Shown here one piece after another: positions 8,502 through 17,526 of a stretch of 64,000 bases of DNA (the stretch's first letter is position 1; every line of letters starts with the position of its first letter). Origin of the DNA: Sphingomonas sp. C3-2. Its GTDB lineage: Bacteria > Pseudomonadota > Alphaproteobacteria > Sphingomonadales > Sphingomonadaceae. The stretch is taken from positions 992,001 through 1,056,000 of the forward strand of contig NZ_CP130322.1 in NCBI RefSeq assembly GCF_033025475.1, read 5' to 3'. The notes under the pieces are model-generated. The model had not been told where the DNA came from. It saw only the letters and a program-made list of their open reading frames with translations, and did not search any database. The position numbers were made by a program, and so were the translations under genes.

Positions 8502-10129
8502 CAGGCGGCGACCTGCCGTTGGCATTCGGCGCGCGGCAGCGGTGCCAGCCCCAGGATCATGTCGGATGCCTTTTCGGCGACCATGATGACGGGAATGTTG
8601 GTGTTGCCGCTCGGGATGGTCGGCATGACGGAGGCGTCGACCACGCGCAGCCCCGCGATACCATGGACACGAAGCTGATCGTCCACGACCGCCATCGGAT
8701 CAGCCCCCATGCGCGCCGTGCCCACGCTGTGGTAATCGGCCTCTGCCTTGGCGCGGATGAACGCGTCGATATCGGCATCGGCGATCACACCAGCGCCCGG
8801 TGCAAGTTCATCGTCGCGGTAAGGATCGAATGCGCGCTGGCCGAACACCTCGCGCGCGATCTGCACCCCGCGACGCATCACATGCCGATCGCGTGGGCTC
8901 GACAGATAATTCTGGTCGATGATCGGCGCGGCGGACGGGTCGGCGGATGCCAGACGCAGCGTGCCTGTGCTTTCGGGACGCACGACGTTGATATGCGCGG
9001 CAAAACCATGCTCGGGCGTCAGATCCCGGCCGTTATTGCTGTAGAGCGCCATGACGAAATGGAATTTGAGATCGGGATCGGACAAAGCTTGGTCCGACTT
9101 GACGAAGGCGATCGCCTCCATGCCCGGATCCGCCAGCGGCCCTTTGCGGAACAGCATATATTGGCCGAGCGCCGCCGCGCCGCGCACCGGGCTGAAATAT
9201 TTGAACATCGAGATCGGTTGGCGCGACCGGTATTTGACCGAGATCGCCAGATGATCCTGCAGATTCTGGCCCACCCCCGAAAGATCTTGGACGACGGGAA
9301 TGCCATGTTCGGCCAGATGATCGGCGGGGCCGATGCCCGAGAGCATGAGTAATTGCGGGGAATTGATCGCCCCCGCAGAGAGGATCACTTCCTTATCTGC
9401 ATGGACCTGATGCTCACGGCCGCCCTTGGCATAGGCGATACCGGTGGCGCGCTTGCCCGCGAACAGCAGGCGGAGCACCTGCGCGTCCGAAATGACGGTG
9501 AGGTTCGTGCGACCGAGCACCGGGCGCAGATAGGCAGACGACGTGCTGACACGGCGCCCCCGGCTGACGGTGACGTCGGTGGGACCGAAGCCCTCGCGCA
9601 CCGCGCCGTTGCTGTCGTCATTATAGGGATAGCCCGCCTGCTGCCCCGCCTCGACAAAGGCGCGCGCCAGCGGATGCTTTACCATCGGGCGGCTGACATG
9701 GACCGGGCCATCGCTGCCGTGCCACTCATCAACGCCCGGTTCATAGGTTTCGGCGCAACGGAAATAGGGGAGCACATCGGCATAGGACCAGCCGCGGTTT
9801 CCCGATTGCGCCCAGCCGTCATAATCGCTGGCCGTGCCCCGGCAATAGACCATGCCGTTGATCGACGATCCGCCGCCCAGCACGCGCCCGCGCGGCAGGA
9901 ACAACACGCGGTCATCCAAGTGCCGCTGCGGCGCCGAGGCATAATGCCACTGATGCGCGCCCGACAGCATGATCGGCAGCAACCCGCCCGGCGCGCGGAT
10001 GAGCGGGCTGCGATCGCGCCCGCCCGCTTCGAGCAACAGCACGCGATTGGCCGGATCGGTCGAGAGCCGGTTGGCGAGCACACAGCCTGCCGATCCGCCC
10101 CCGACGATCACATAGTCAAAACGGCTCAC
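8501..10129 (-). CDS. GMC-family FAD-dependent oxidoreductase (choline dehydrogenase-like)
   Basis: A 542-residue glucose-methanol-choline oxidoreductase. The FAD dinucleotide fold is at the N-terminus (YVIVGGGSAGCVLANRLS), GMC signature 1 follows around residues 80-100 (LPRGRVLGGGSSINGM), signature 2 is GAINSPQLLMLSGIGP, and the C-terminal catalytic pair lies in YHSVGTARMG (His) and SGNTNIPVIM (Asn). It would oxidise an alcohol to the carbonyl, passing electrons to a quinone or carrier rather than NAD. The length is typical of the choline/alcohol dehydrogenase subgroup. The ATG at 10129 overlaps the aldo/keto reductase stop by four bases. Combined with the isomerase downstream it recalls a 3-hydroxysteroid oxidation/isomerisation pair. 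Confidence 0.93.
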   Translation of the reverse strand: MSRFDYVIVGGGSAGCVLANRLSTDPANRVLLLEAGGRDRSPLIRAPGGLLPIMLSGAHQWHYASAPQRHLDDRVLFLPRGRVLGGGSSINGMVYCRGTASDYDGWAQSGNRGWSYADVLPYFRCAETYEPGVDEWHGSDGPVHVSRPMVKHPLARAFVEAGQQAGYPYNDDSNGAVREGFGPTDVTVSRGRRVSTSSAYLRPVLGRTNLTVISDAQVLRLLFAGKRATGIAYAKGGREHQVHADKEVILSAGAINSPQLLMLSGIGPADHLAEHGIPVVQDLSGVGQNLQDHLAISVKYRSRQPISMFKYFSPVRGAAALGQYMLFRKGPLADPGMEAIAFVKSDQALSDPDLKFHFVMALYSNNGRDLTPEHGFAAHINVVRPESTGTLRLASADPSAAPIIDQNYLSSPRDRHVMRRGVQIAREVFGQRAFDPYRDDELAPGAGVIADADIDAFIRAKAEADYHSVGTARMGADPMAVVDDQLRVHGIAGLRVVDASVMPTIPSGNTNIPVIMVAEKASDMILGLAPLPRAECQRQVAA

Positions 10130-11073
10130 GCCACCTCGGCGCGCTGACCGGTGATCCGGTCCACCTCCGCAAGATCCGCCGCGCTCAGCTTCCAGCCGGC
10201 GGCCTTGGCGTTGCTTTCCACCTGTTCGACACGGCTGGCGCCCGCGATGACGCTGGCGACGCCGGGCTGGGCCGCAAGCCAGGAAAAGGCGAGTTCGAGC
10301 AGGCTGTGTCCACGCTCTGCGGCAAAGGCTTCAAGCTGCGCGGCGACTTCCCACTTTGCCTGATCCTTGTAACCATCGAAAAAGGCGGGCGCGGTAGCGA
10401 GGCGCGCATCGGCAGGCGCGGGCTGGCCGGGCTTGTACTTGCCGGTGAGCACGCCATTGGCGAGCGGGAAATAGGGCAACAGGCCAAGCCCCTGCTCGGC
10501 GATGACCGGCGCCAGATCCTTTTCGAGATCGCGGGCGAGCAGGCTATATTCGTTCTGCGTCGTGGCGAACGGCGTGATGCCCGCGCTGGCCGCTGCCGCC
10601 TGCGCTTCGCGCAGCTGATCGGCCGACAAGTTGGAACAGCCGATCGCGCGCACCTTGCCCTGCGCGATCAGATCCTGAAGCGCGCGCAGCGTTTCATCGA
10701 TCGGCGTATCGGGATTGGGGAAATGCAGCTGATAAAGATCGATCCAGTCGGTCTTGAGCCGCTTCAGGCTCGCTTCGGCGGCCTGCATCACATAGGCGCG
10801 CGCGCCGCGATGATCGGCCTCGATCGGATCCTGCGCGCTGCCGAACTTGGTGGCGACGACGAAATCCTTGCGGCGCCCTTCAAGCGCTTCGCCCAGAAAC
10901 TCTTCGGACGGGCCATAGCTGATCGCGGTATCGATGAAGTTGATGCCGACCTCGGCTGCCTTGTCGATGATCGCACGCGTGCCGGCTATATCGGCCTTCC
11001 AGCCAAAATTATTGCCGCCCAGACCGACGGCCGACACGCGCAGATCCGATTTACCCAGCTGACGCAGTTCCAC
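10126..11073 (-). CDS. aldo/keto reductase
   Basis: A 315-residue (alpha/beta)8 NADPH-dependent oxidoreductase. The catalytic tetrad is visible: Asp in NFIDTA, Tyr in ISYGPSEEFLG, Lys in VVATKFGS and His in YQLHFP. The cofactor region is IAGASRVEQVESN near the C-terminus. It reduces or oxidises a carbonyl/alcohol. It is the first gene of the minus-strand operon 11073-6177, in which every junction overlaps (4, 1, 14 and 4 bases), so the five proteins are probably made together. The promoter must lie in 11074-11321. Confidence 0.92.
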   Translation of the reverse strand: MELRQLGKSDLRVSAVGLGGNNFGWKADIAGTRAIIDKAAEVGINFIDTAISYGPSEEFLGEALEGRRKDFVVATKFGSAQDPIEADHRGARAYVMQAAEASLKRLKTDWIDLYQLHFPNPDTPIDETLRALQDLIAQGKVRAIGCSNLSADQLREAQAAAASAGITPFATTQNEYSLLARDLEKDLAPVIAEQGLGLLPYFPLANGVLTGKYKPGQPAPADARLATAPAFFDGYKDQAKWEVAAQLEAFAAERGHSLLELAFSWLAAQPGVASVIAGASRVEQVESNAKAAGWKLSAADLAEVDRITGQRAEVA

Positions 11074-11321
11074 GACATTCTCTCCCGAAACGATATGTGG
11101 GGCGGGCTAGGCGCCCGTCCCCGGATTCAGCGGCGATTTTCCGTGCGAAACGCGCCGAATTGAATTGCATAACGGATCAAAATTGATGGCTGAACAGATC
11201 ACGCATGCAATGTCGTATCTGGCGGCGGCGGCCATGCGGAGAAACCCCTGTGACATCCCCCGGCTATTCGGCCCGCCCCGCCGGGAGTAGCCTTGCTCCC
11301 CGCGGCAAGAGGAGGTCGGCG
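11074..11321. other. divergent intergenic region, five-gene operon / methyltransferase
   Basis: These 248 bases separate the aldo/keto-reductase operon (leftward) from a methyltransferase gene (rightward). An AT-richer patch around 11155-11190 is the likeliest promoter zone for the operon. I see no convincing inverted repeat, and the right half can be read as an N-terminal extension of the methyltransferase that lacks similarity. Confidence 0.5.
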
Positions 11322-12131
11322 ATGAATGCCAACAAGGCGCTCTGGGAAAAGGGCGATTTCACCCGCCTTGCCGCAACGATGCGCGAAAGCGGCGAGGAAG
11401 TGGTCGACTCGCTCGACCTCAAAGCGGGCATGGATGTGCTCGATCTGGGCTGCGGCGATGGGACGACCGCCCTGCCCGCCGCCAAGCGCGGCGCGCGCGT
11501 ACGCGGTGTCGACATTGCGAGCAATCTGGTGGCCGCGGGCAATGCCCGCGCCCGGGAGGCGGGCCTGTCCAACCTCAGCTTTCACGAAGGCGATGCAGCG
11601 GATCTGGGCGCCCTTGCCGACGCGCAATTCGACCTGACGCTCAGCATGTTCGGCGCGATGTTCGCCCCGCGGCCGGACGATGTCGCCCGTGAGATGGTGC
11701 GCGTGACGCGGCCGGGTGGACGCATCGTCATGGGCAACTGGATACCGGGCGATCCGACGCTGGTGGCCCAGATTCTCAAGACCAGCGCGGCCTATTCCCC
11801 GCCCCCGCCCGAAGGCTTTGTGAGCCCGATGACCTGGGGGAATGAGGAGTTGGTTCGCGACCGCTTTATCGGAGCGGGCATAGCGCCCGACAATATTCGG
11901 TGCGAACGCGCAACCTATGTTTTCCGGCACCCCGGCCCGCCATCCTCGTTCGTCGATATCTTCCGCGATTATTACGGCCCCACCATGAATGCCTATGACG
12001 CGGCGACCAAGGCGGGGCGGACGGCTGAACTGGATCAGGAGCTTCGCCAGTTGTTCGAAAGCCAAAATCGCGGCGGCCCTGATCGCGCCGAAATTCCGGC
12101 GACCTATCTGAAAGTTTCCGTGCGCCGATAA
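11322..12131 (+). CDS. class I SAM-dependent methyltransferase
   Basis: A 269-residue Rossmann-fold methyltransferase of the UbiE/SmtA style. Motif I is VLDLGCGDGTTALPAA, followed by the acidic residue at the end of beta-2 (VRGVDIA) and the post-I EGDAADL segment; the strand DLTLSMFGAMF and MVRVTRPGGRIVMGNW complete the fold. The start at 11322 is favoured by GAGGAGG ten bases upstream; the longer in-frame reading from 11205 has no similarity. The acceptor cannot be identified. It stands alone between the operon and a universal stress protein gene. Confidence 0.88.
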   Translation: MNANKALWEKGDFTRLAATMRESGEEVVDSLDLKAGMDVLDLGCGDGTTALPAAKRGARVRGVDIASNLVAAGNARAREAGLSNLSFHEGDAADLGALADAQFDLTLSMFGAMFAPRPDDVAREMVRVTRPGGRIVMGNWIPGDPTLVAQILKTSAAYSPPPPEGFVSPMTWGNEELVRDRFIGAGIAPDNIRCERATYVFRHPGPPSSFVDIFRDYYGPTMNAYDAATKAGRTAELDQELRQLFESQNRGGPDRAEIPATYLKVSVRR

Positions 12132-12212
12132 GCGTTCGCCCTTGTCCGTATGTTTACGGATCCGTGTTCGGGATATGCCATGCCAGAATATCTCCATAGC
12201 CGGAGATAGCTC

Positions 12213-13043
12213 ATGACCTTGCGCGACATTTTTCTGCAGGCGACCTCCCACCCCGAACCGACGCCCGATTGGGCGATAGACCGCGTGGCCGAGATGGCAG
12301 TGCGGCACGGGGCACGGCTGTCACTCGGGATTTGTCAGGTGCAATTGCCGCCCCTGTCCAACTGGCTCGCCAACAAGCTTTTGAGCGTCGACAGCATCAT
12401 TGCCGCCGAAAACCGCAAGAGCACGGCCAATGTCGAAGCGATCATCAGCCGCTTTACCAAGGCATTGCCGCCCGAATTGCTGGGCGAGATATCGGTGATC
12501 GACACCAACGGAATGGCCGGATCGCGCCAGCTGACAATCACCGCCCGGACGCATGACCTGATTATCGTGCCCGTGCACGAACACAGCCGCGCCGAACTGG
12601 TGGCAGAGGACCTTATCTTTGAAAGCGGACGCCCGGTCCTGCTGCTGCCCGAGACGCATCCGCCCGTGTTCGACAGCATCGCGATTGCCTGGGATGGCGG
12701 CCGCGCGGCCACGCGCGCGCTTGCCGATGCGCTACCACTATGCCGTCAGGCCAGTTCCGTCGCGGTCGTTCAGGTGACCGGCGAGAAGGATCTGTTCGAT
12801 ACCACGCCGGTATCGGCGGCCATCCGGCATCTGGCCGATCACGGGATCGACGCGGTGCCGATCGAAATCACGCTCGACGAAGAGGATGCCGCCAGAACGC
12901 TCCAATCCTTTGCGGTTCGCAATGGCCGCGATCTGCTGGTGATGGGCGGCTTTGGCCAGTCGCGGACGCGCGAGTTCATCCTTGGCGGGGTGACCCGTTC
13001 GGTGCTGGACAATCCAAAGCTGCCGACCCTCCTCTCGCACTAA
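12213..13043 (+). CDS. tandem universal stress protein (UspA family)
   Basis: A 276-residue protein with two UspA-like halves, about residues 1-145 and 150-276. The second half carries the nucleotide-binding signature in the form GGFGQSRTREFILGGVTRSVL (G-x2-G-x9-G-[ST]); the first half has VPVHEH in place of this loop and looks degenerate. Tandem Usp proteins usually bind ATP through one domain and act in stress adaptation. CGGAGATAG just before the ATG is a good ribosome binding site. Its stop overlaps the end of the convergent ABC permease gene by four bases. Confidence 0.88.
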   Translation: MTLRDIFLQATSHPEPTPDWAIDRVAEMAVRHGARLSLGICQVQLPPLSNWLANKLLSVDSIIAAENRKSTANVEAIISRFTKALPPELLGEISVIDTNGMAGSRQLTITARTHDLIIVPVHEHSRAELVAEDLIFESGRPVLLLPETHPPVFDSIAIAWDGGRAATRALADALPLCRQASSVAVVQVTGEKDLFDTTPVSAAIRHLADHGIDAVPIEITLDEEDAARTLQSFAVRNGRDLLVMGGFGQSRTREFILGGVTRSVLDNPKLPTLLSH

Positions 13044-15550
13044 AGCTGACGAAGCGCCTGCGCCGGGCGGACGGACATGAGCGGAAGCGATCCGGCAAGA
13101 CCGATGCCGAGCGTGAGCAATGCCCCGCCCGCGAGCGTAGCCAAAACCGTTCCCCAATCGGGCGCCCAGCCGAACTCGAAGACCTTGACGACGACATACC
13201 ATGCCGCGGCGCTGCCCAGCGCGAGCGAGACGAACGACAGGAGCGCCGCGAGCAGCCCATATTCGAGCGCCTGGGTTCCGAGCACCTGAAGCCGGGTGGC
13301 ACCAAGCGTTTTCAGGATAACGCTGTCATAGCTGCGCGCCTGGCGTGAGGCCGCGATCGCACCGATAAGGACCGCAATACCGGCAAGGATGGCGACCGAC
13401 GCCGCGGCGAGGATCGCGCTCGACATCTGTTCGAGCAGCCCGCCGACCTGCGCGATCACCTCACCCACCGCGATAACCGAAACACCCGGAAAGCCGCCGA
13501 GCAAAGCCTGCGTCACCTTTTCATCGCGCCCCTGATCCATGGTGATCGTGGCGGCCAGGCTGTGCGGTGCTGAAGTCAACGTGTTAGGCGAGAAAACGAG
13601 CACATAGTTGAAGCCCATCGTGTCCCAATTGACCTTGCGGAGCGAGGCGATCCGCGCCTCTATCTCGCGGCCCAGCACGCTTACCGTCAGCGTATCCCCC
13701 ACGCCGATATTGAGTATCTTTGCGGCCTCTTCGTCGAGCGAGATGAGCGGCGGACCGGCATAGTCCTCGGGCCACCATGTGCCGGCGACGAGATCGCTCC
13801 CTTCGGGAAGTTCAGCGCTGTACGTCACCCCGCGTTCGCCGCGCAAGAACCAGGCGCCGGCGGGCAGTTCCTTCAGTTCGGCCACGCGCTTGCCGGCATA
13901 GGCGACGATCGTGCCGCGCAGCGCGGGCACGATGTTCACCTGCGGATCGCGTGTCTCGGCAGCAACCAGATCGCGGAACCGGCTTTCCTCGGTGGACGGA
14001 ATATCGAGCACGAAAAGGTTGGGTGCGGTCTTGGGAACGGTTCGGCTGATTTCAGCCTGAAGACTTGTCTGGATTGCTGCCATCGCGACGAACAGCGTGA
14101 GCGCGAGCCCAAGCGCCACCACCAGCGCCGTCGTTTGCGCGCCGGGCCGGTAGAGGTTTGTGAGCGCCAGCCGCCAAAGCGGCCGACGCGGACGCGGCGC
14201 GCGTTGGGCAAGCTGCCGCACGAGCCAGCCGAGCACGAAGAGCAGGAAGAATATCGCGGCCACCGCGCCCAGAACGGCCGCCGAAAAAAATGGCTCATGC
14301 GCCGTCAGGATCGCCAGTGCGACCAGCGCGAAGCCGGCCAGACCGACCAGCGTGATGGTGCGACGATCGGAAAACCGGCGCGGATCGACCACTGAGCGGA
14401 ATATCGCGGCGGCGGGCTGGGTACGCGCCCGCGCGAGCGGCGGCAGCGTGAAGATCAGCGCGATGAGCAAGCCATAAGCCGCGCTGGTGGCGAGCGGCAG
14501 CGGATGCAGACGGAACCCCGGGCGTACGGGCAGCATATCGCCGCCAAGCGCGACGATGGCGGGCTGCAGAACGGCCCCCATCACAAGGCCGGAGGCGATG
14601 GCGAGCGCGGCAACGCAACCGACCTGAAGCAGATAGATGCGCTCGATATCGGCGGCGGTTGCGCCTAGCACCTTGAAGGTGGCGATGCCGCCACGCTTGA
14701 GCGCGAGATAGGAAGAGACGCCATTGCTGACGCCGATCCCCGCAATCACCAGCGCCGCGAGCCCGATCAGCGAGAGGAACTGCCCCATCTGCACGAAAAA
14801 GCGGTTGGCGCCCGGCGCCGCGCGGTCACGATCCTTGAGTTCCCAGCCATCGGAAACATGCGTTTTTTCAAGGCTTTTGCGCAGCGCCTGCGCATCCGCG
14901 CCGGGGGCAAGGCGAATGCGATATTTGCTGGTGAACAGGCTTCCCGGCTGAATGAGGCCGGTGCGGCGCAATCCGTCGATCGAGACCAGTGCGACCGGCC
15001 CGAGCGTGAAGCCCTCCCCCACCCGATCCGGCTCATCGGCGATGATATCGGCGATGGTGAACGACGCGGCGCCGTAACGCACAGGATCGCCGCGCCCGAC
15101 ATTCAGCCGTTCGGCAAGCGCGCGTCCGATCAGGATCTGATCGGGCCGGAGCGACCGTGCATAGGTGGACGCATCGAGTGTCAGCGATCCATATAGCGGA
15201 TAGGCGGTGTCGACGCCCTTCAACTCGGTGAGCACCGCCTGAGACGTACCTTCGCGCTGCGCCATGGCGCGCATCCGGATCGTCTCGCTCAATGTGCCCA
15301 AGCGGCGCAGTTCGGCCTTTTCGTCCGCGTTTGCCTCACGCTGGGTCATCGCCACTTCGATATCGCCGCCCAGGAGCGTCTGGCCGCGCGCGGCGATTTC
15401 ATCGGTGATTGATGCCGTCAGACTGCCAATGGCAGCAAGCGTCGCCACGCCCAGGAACAGGCAGATGAACAGCAACCGCAGCCCGCGAAAGCCCGCATGA
15501 AGATCGCGGCGTGCGATCCGCCAGCTCGTACGCCAGCCAAGCGAACTCAT
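13040..15550 (-). CDS. FtsX-family ABC transporter permease (YbbP-like)
   Basis: An 836-residue inner-membrane protein with duplicated FtsX-type permease domains: an N-terminal TM helix (LRLLFICLFLGVATLAAIG), a large periplasmic domain, a central block of several TM helices (about residues 245-500), a second periplasmic domain, and three TM helices at the end. The length and plan match YbbP-type permeases, which work with YbbA and usually sit beside TesA. ATG 15550 overlaps the ATPase stop (ATGA), so the start is well fixed; the longer reading to 15604 lies inside the ATPase. Such systems are thought to move or extract lipids or lipoproteins across the envelope, with no settled substrate. Confidence 0.9.
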   Translation of the reverse strand: MSSLGWRTSWRIARRDLHAGFRGLRLLFICLFLGVATLAAIGSLTASITDEIAARGQTLLGGDIEVAMTQREANADEKAELRRLGTLSETIRMRAMAQREGTSQAVLTELKGVDTAYPLYGSLTLDASTYARSLRPDQILIGRALAERLNVGRGDPVRYGAASFTIADIIADEPDRVGEGFTLGPVALVSIDGLRRTGLIQPGSLFTSKYRIRLAPGADAQALRKSLEKTHVSDGWELKDRDRAAPGANRFFVQMGQFLSLIGLAALVIAGIGVSNGVSSYLALKRGGIATFKVLGATAADIERIYLLQVGCVAALAIASGLVMGAVLQPAIVALGGDMLPVRPGFRLHPLPLATSAAYGLLIALIFTLPPLARARTQPAAAIFRSVVDPRRFSDRRTITLVGLAGFALVALAILTAHEPFFSAAVLGAVAAIFFLLFVLGWLVRQLAQRAPRPRRPLWRLALTNLYRPGAQTTALVVALGLALTLFVAMAAIQTSLQAEISRTVPKTAPNLFVLDIPSTEESRFRDLVAAETRDPQVNIVPALRGTIVAYAGKRVAELKELPAGAWFLRGERGVTYSAELPEGSDLVAGTWWPEDYAGPPLISLDEEAAKILNIGVGDTLTVSVLGREIEARIASLRKVNWDTMGFNYVLVFSPNTLTSAPHSLAATITMDQGRDEKVTQALLGGFPGVSVIAVGEVIAQVGGLLEQMSSAILAAASVAILAGIAVLIGAIAASRQARSYDSVILKTLGATRLQVLGTQALEYGLLAALLSFVSLALGSAAAWYVVVKVFEFGWAPDWGTVLATLAGGALLTLGIGLAGSLPLMSVRPAQALRQL

Positions 15551-16248
15551 GCGCGGCGCTCGGCTATGATCCGGCCGTCGCGCATCTCGACGATGCGATC
15601 GCATTTTTCGGCAAGCGAGGGATCGTGCGTGATGATGACAAGCGTCGCCCCGGTGGCCTCCTGCCGCGAAAAGAGTAGATCGATGATCGCCGAGCCGGTG
15701 GCGACATCGAGGTTGCCGGTCGGTTCATCGGCAAAGAGGATGGCGGGATTGGGCGCCATCGCGCGCGCGATCGCCACGCGCTGCTGTTCCCCGCCGGAAA
15801 GCTGGGCGGGATAATGCGCGATCCGGTGGCCAAGCCCGACGGCGATCAGTTCCTTTTCGGCGCGCGCAAAGGCATCCGCCTCCCCCGCCAGTTCGAGCGG
15901 AACGGCGACGTTTTCGAGCGCAGTCATCGTGCCGAGGAGATGGAAGGACTGAAGCACGATGCCGATGCGGCCGCGCCGCGCGCGCGCCAATGCATCCTCG
16001 TCAAGCGCCCCATAATCGACGCCGCCCACCGCGACGTGCCCGCCGCTCGCGCGTTCGAGCCCGGTAAGCACCGCCATGAGCGAGGATTTTCCCGAACCGG
16101 ACGCGCCGAGGATCGCAAGGCTTTCGCCATAAGGAATTTCCAGATCCACGCCCCGCAATATTTCGACAGGCGCCGTGGGGGACCCAAGCGATAGAGTGAC
16201 ATTGCGCGCCTGGATTGCCATAGCTGCGTGATCAACGGGTGCATGCAT
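15547..16248 (-). CDS. ABC transporter ATP-binding protein (YbbA-like)
   Basis: A 233-residue ATPase of the LolD/MacB/YbbA class. Walker A is GASGSGKSS, the Q-loop LQSFHLL, the signature LSGGEQQRVAIARA, Walker B AILFADEPTGNLD and the switch histidine ITHDPS. It energises the adjacent FtsX-type permease. The ATG at 16248 overlaps head to head with the ATG of the opposite esterase gene at 16247; a second ATG at 16221 (MAIQARN) would free the region and gives a more usual N-terminus, so the start is uncertain by nine residues. Confidence 0.92.
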   Translation of the reverse strand: MHAPVDHAAMAIQARNVTLSLGSPTAPVEILRGVDLEIPYGESLAILGASGSGKSSLMAVLTGLERASGGHVAVGGVDYGALDEDALARARRGRIGIVLQSFHLLGTMTALENVAVPLELAGEADAFARAEKELIAVGLGHRIAHYPAQLSGGEQQRVAIARAMAPNPAILFADEPTGNLDVATGSAIIDLLFSRQEATGATLVIITHDPSLAEKCDRIVEMRDGRIIAERRA

Positions 16249-16966
16249 GAAGAAAGGTCGCTCCTTGGGAGGCAGATATTTCCACTATGGGACAGCGTTG
16301 CTGATTGTCCAACTGCTTGCGGGCTGTTCGCAGGCGGCACCCGAGCAAAATGCCGTGACGAATAGCAGCGCCGCATCGGCGCCTGCGCCAAGCGCCGTCG
16401 CGCCCGATGCGAAGCTAATCGTTGCCTTTGGCGACAGCCTGTTCGCGGGCTATAATCTGGAACAGGATCAGGGCTTTGCCCCGGCGCTTGAGCGCGCTTT
16501 GAGCGCGCAGGGCATCAAGGCGCGCGTCTTCAACGCCGGCGTTTCGGGCGATACCAGCGCGGCGGGCCTTCAGCGGCTGGGCTTCATGCTCGACGGCCTC
16601 GATCGCAAGCCCGATCTCGTCATCGTCGGGCTGGGCGCCAACGACATGCTGCGCGGCCTGAGCCCCGAGGCAACCCGCGCCAATCTCGATGCCATTCTGG
16701 ATGCACTCGATAAACGCGGTATCCCGGCGATGCTGACCGGCATGCTCGCCGCGCCCAATATGGGGGCGGATTATGCCAGCGCCTTCAACCCGATCTATCC
16801 CGATCTCGCGAAGAAGCACGGCGCGAGGCTCTATCCCTTTTTCCTCGACGGCGTGATCGGCGAGCCCAAGCTGCTGCTGCCCGATGGCATCCACCCCAAT
16901 GACAAGGGCGTGGAACTGATCGTGGAGCGTGTCGTCCCCGCCGTGGTAGCCGATATCGCCAAGTGA
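16247..16966 (+). CDS. tesA: GDSL arylesterase / acyl-CoA thioesterase I (TesA-like), lipoprotein
   Basis: A 239-residue SGNH hydrolase. Block I is VAFGDSLFAGY (Ser nucleophile), block II GVSGDTSA, block III VGLGANDML, and block V DGIHPN with the catalytic Asp and His. Members hydrolyse thioesters, aryl esters or lysophospholipids in the periplasm. The N-terminus carries a lipobox, LLAGC, with the cysteine at about residue 27, so the protein is predicted to be lipid-anchored rather than soluble like E. coli TesA. It is divergent from YbbA/YbbP, the arrangement commonly seen for tesA-ybbA-ybbP. No ribosome binding site is obvious before 16247. Confidence 0.9.
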   Translation: MKKGRSLGGRYFHYGTALLIVQLLAGCSQAAPEQNAVTNSSAASAPAPSAVAPDAKLIVAFGDSLFAGYNLEQDQGFAPALERALSAQGIKARVFNAGVSGDTSAAGLQRLGFMLDGLDRKPDLVIVGLGANDMLRGLSPEATRANLDAILDALDKRGIPAMLTGMLAAPNMGADYASAFNPIYPDLAKKHGARLYPFFLDGVIGEPKLLLPDGIHPNDKGVELIVERVVPAVVADIAK

Positions 16967-16987
16967 TGCCGAGCGCGTGGTTCTGGC

Positions 16988-17395
16988 TCAGCCGCGAAAG
17001 TTGAGCTCGATCAGGATGCCGTTGGGATCGCGCACGAAAAGCTGACGGAGACCGAGCGCCTCGACATCGTTGCGCTGCACGGTAAGGCCCGCAGCGGCGA
17101 TGCGCCGATCCACATCGTTATAATCGACGCAGTCAAAGGCGATGTGGTGGATCCGGCCTGCGCCCGTTACATCCTGCGGCGGACGCGCTTCCCCCAGAAA
17201 ATCGGTGGCTGAGGTTACCGCGTTCAGGTGGATCGCCGGGCGCCCTTCCGCCGAATAAAGCCAAGCCCCTTCGACCAAAGACACCATGCCCGGCACCGGC
17301 TCCACCGTCATGCCCAGCACATCGCGGTAAAAGGCGATTGATGCATCCATGACAACCGTCTGGATATTGGCGTGATTGAGCGCTTGTACCGCCAT
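16988..17395 (-). CDS. VOC-family (glyoxalase/bleomycin resistance-like) protein
   Basis: A 135-residue vicinal-oxygen-chelate protein with two beta-alpha-beta-beta-beta modules. Likely metal ligands are the early His (LNHANIQT), a His in IHHIAFDCVD and a late Glu (ILIELNF). Family members include glyoxalase I, extradiol dioxygenases and resistance proteins; the single small domain here does not identify the reaction. It is convergent with the esterase gene to its left and downstream of a short-chain dehydrogenase on the same strand, separated by a strong hairpin, so it is probably its own unit. Confidence 0.82.
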   Translation of the reverse strand: MAVQALNHANIQTVVMDASIAFYRDVLGMTVEPVPGMVSLVEGAWLYSAEGRPAIHLNAVTSATDFLGEARPPQDVTGAGRIHHIAFDCVDYNDVDRRIAAAGLTVQRNDVEALGLRQLFVRDPNGILIELNFRG

Positions 17396-17475
17396 GGCAT
17401 CCTCTCCCGCAGCGCATCGAGCGTGCGCCTTGTGGTGGACCTTTCACTAAACACCGTGTCTAGTCAATTGCAATC

Positions 17476-17501
17476 GGGGCGCGGCATCGGTGCCGCGCCC
17501 C
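17476..17501 (-). terminator. perfect GC-rich hairpin after Tat-SDR gene
   Basis: An 11-bp perfect inverted repeat (GGGGCGCGGCA / TGCCGCGCCCC) with a four-base loop lies 25 bases beyond the stop of the SDR gene. There is no U-tract, so it may slow polymerase or protect the 3' end rather than act as a classic terminator. Confidence 0.6.
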
Positions 17502-17526
17502 TGATGATGTTCCTCAATCGACCCGA

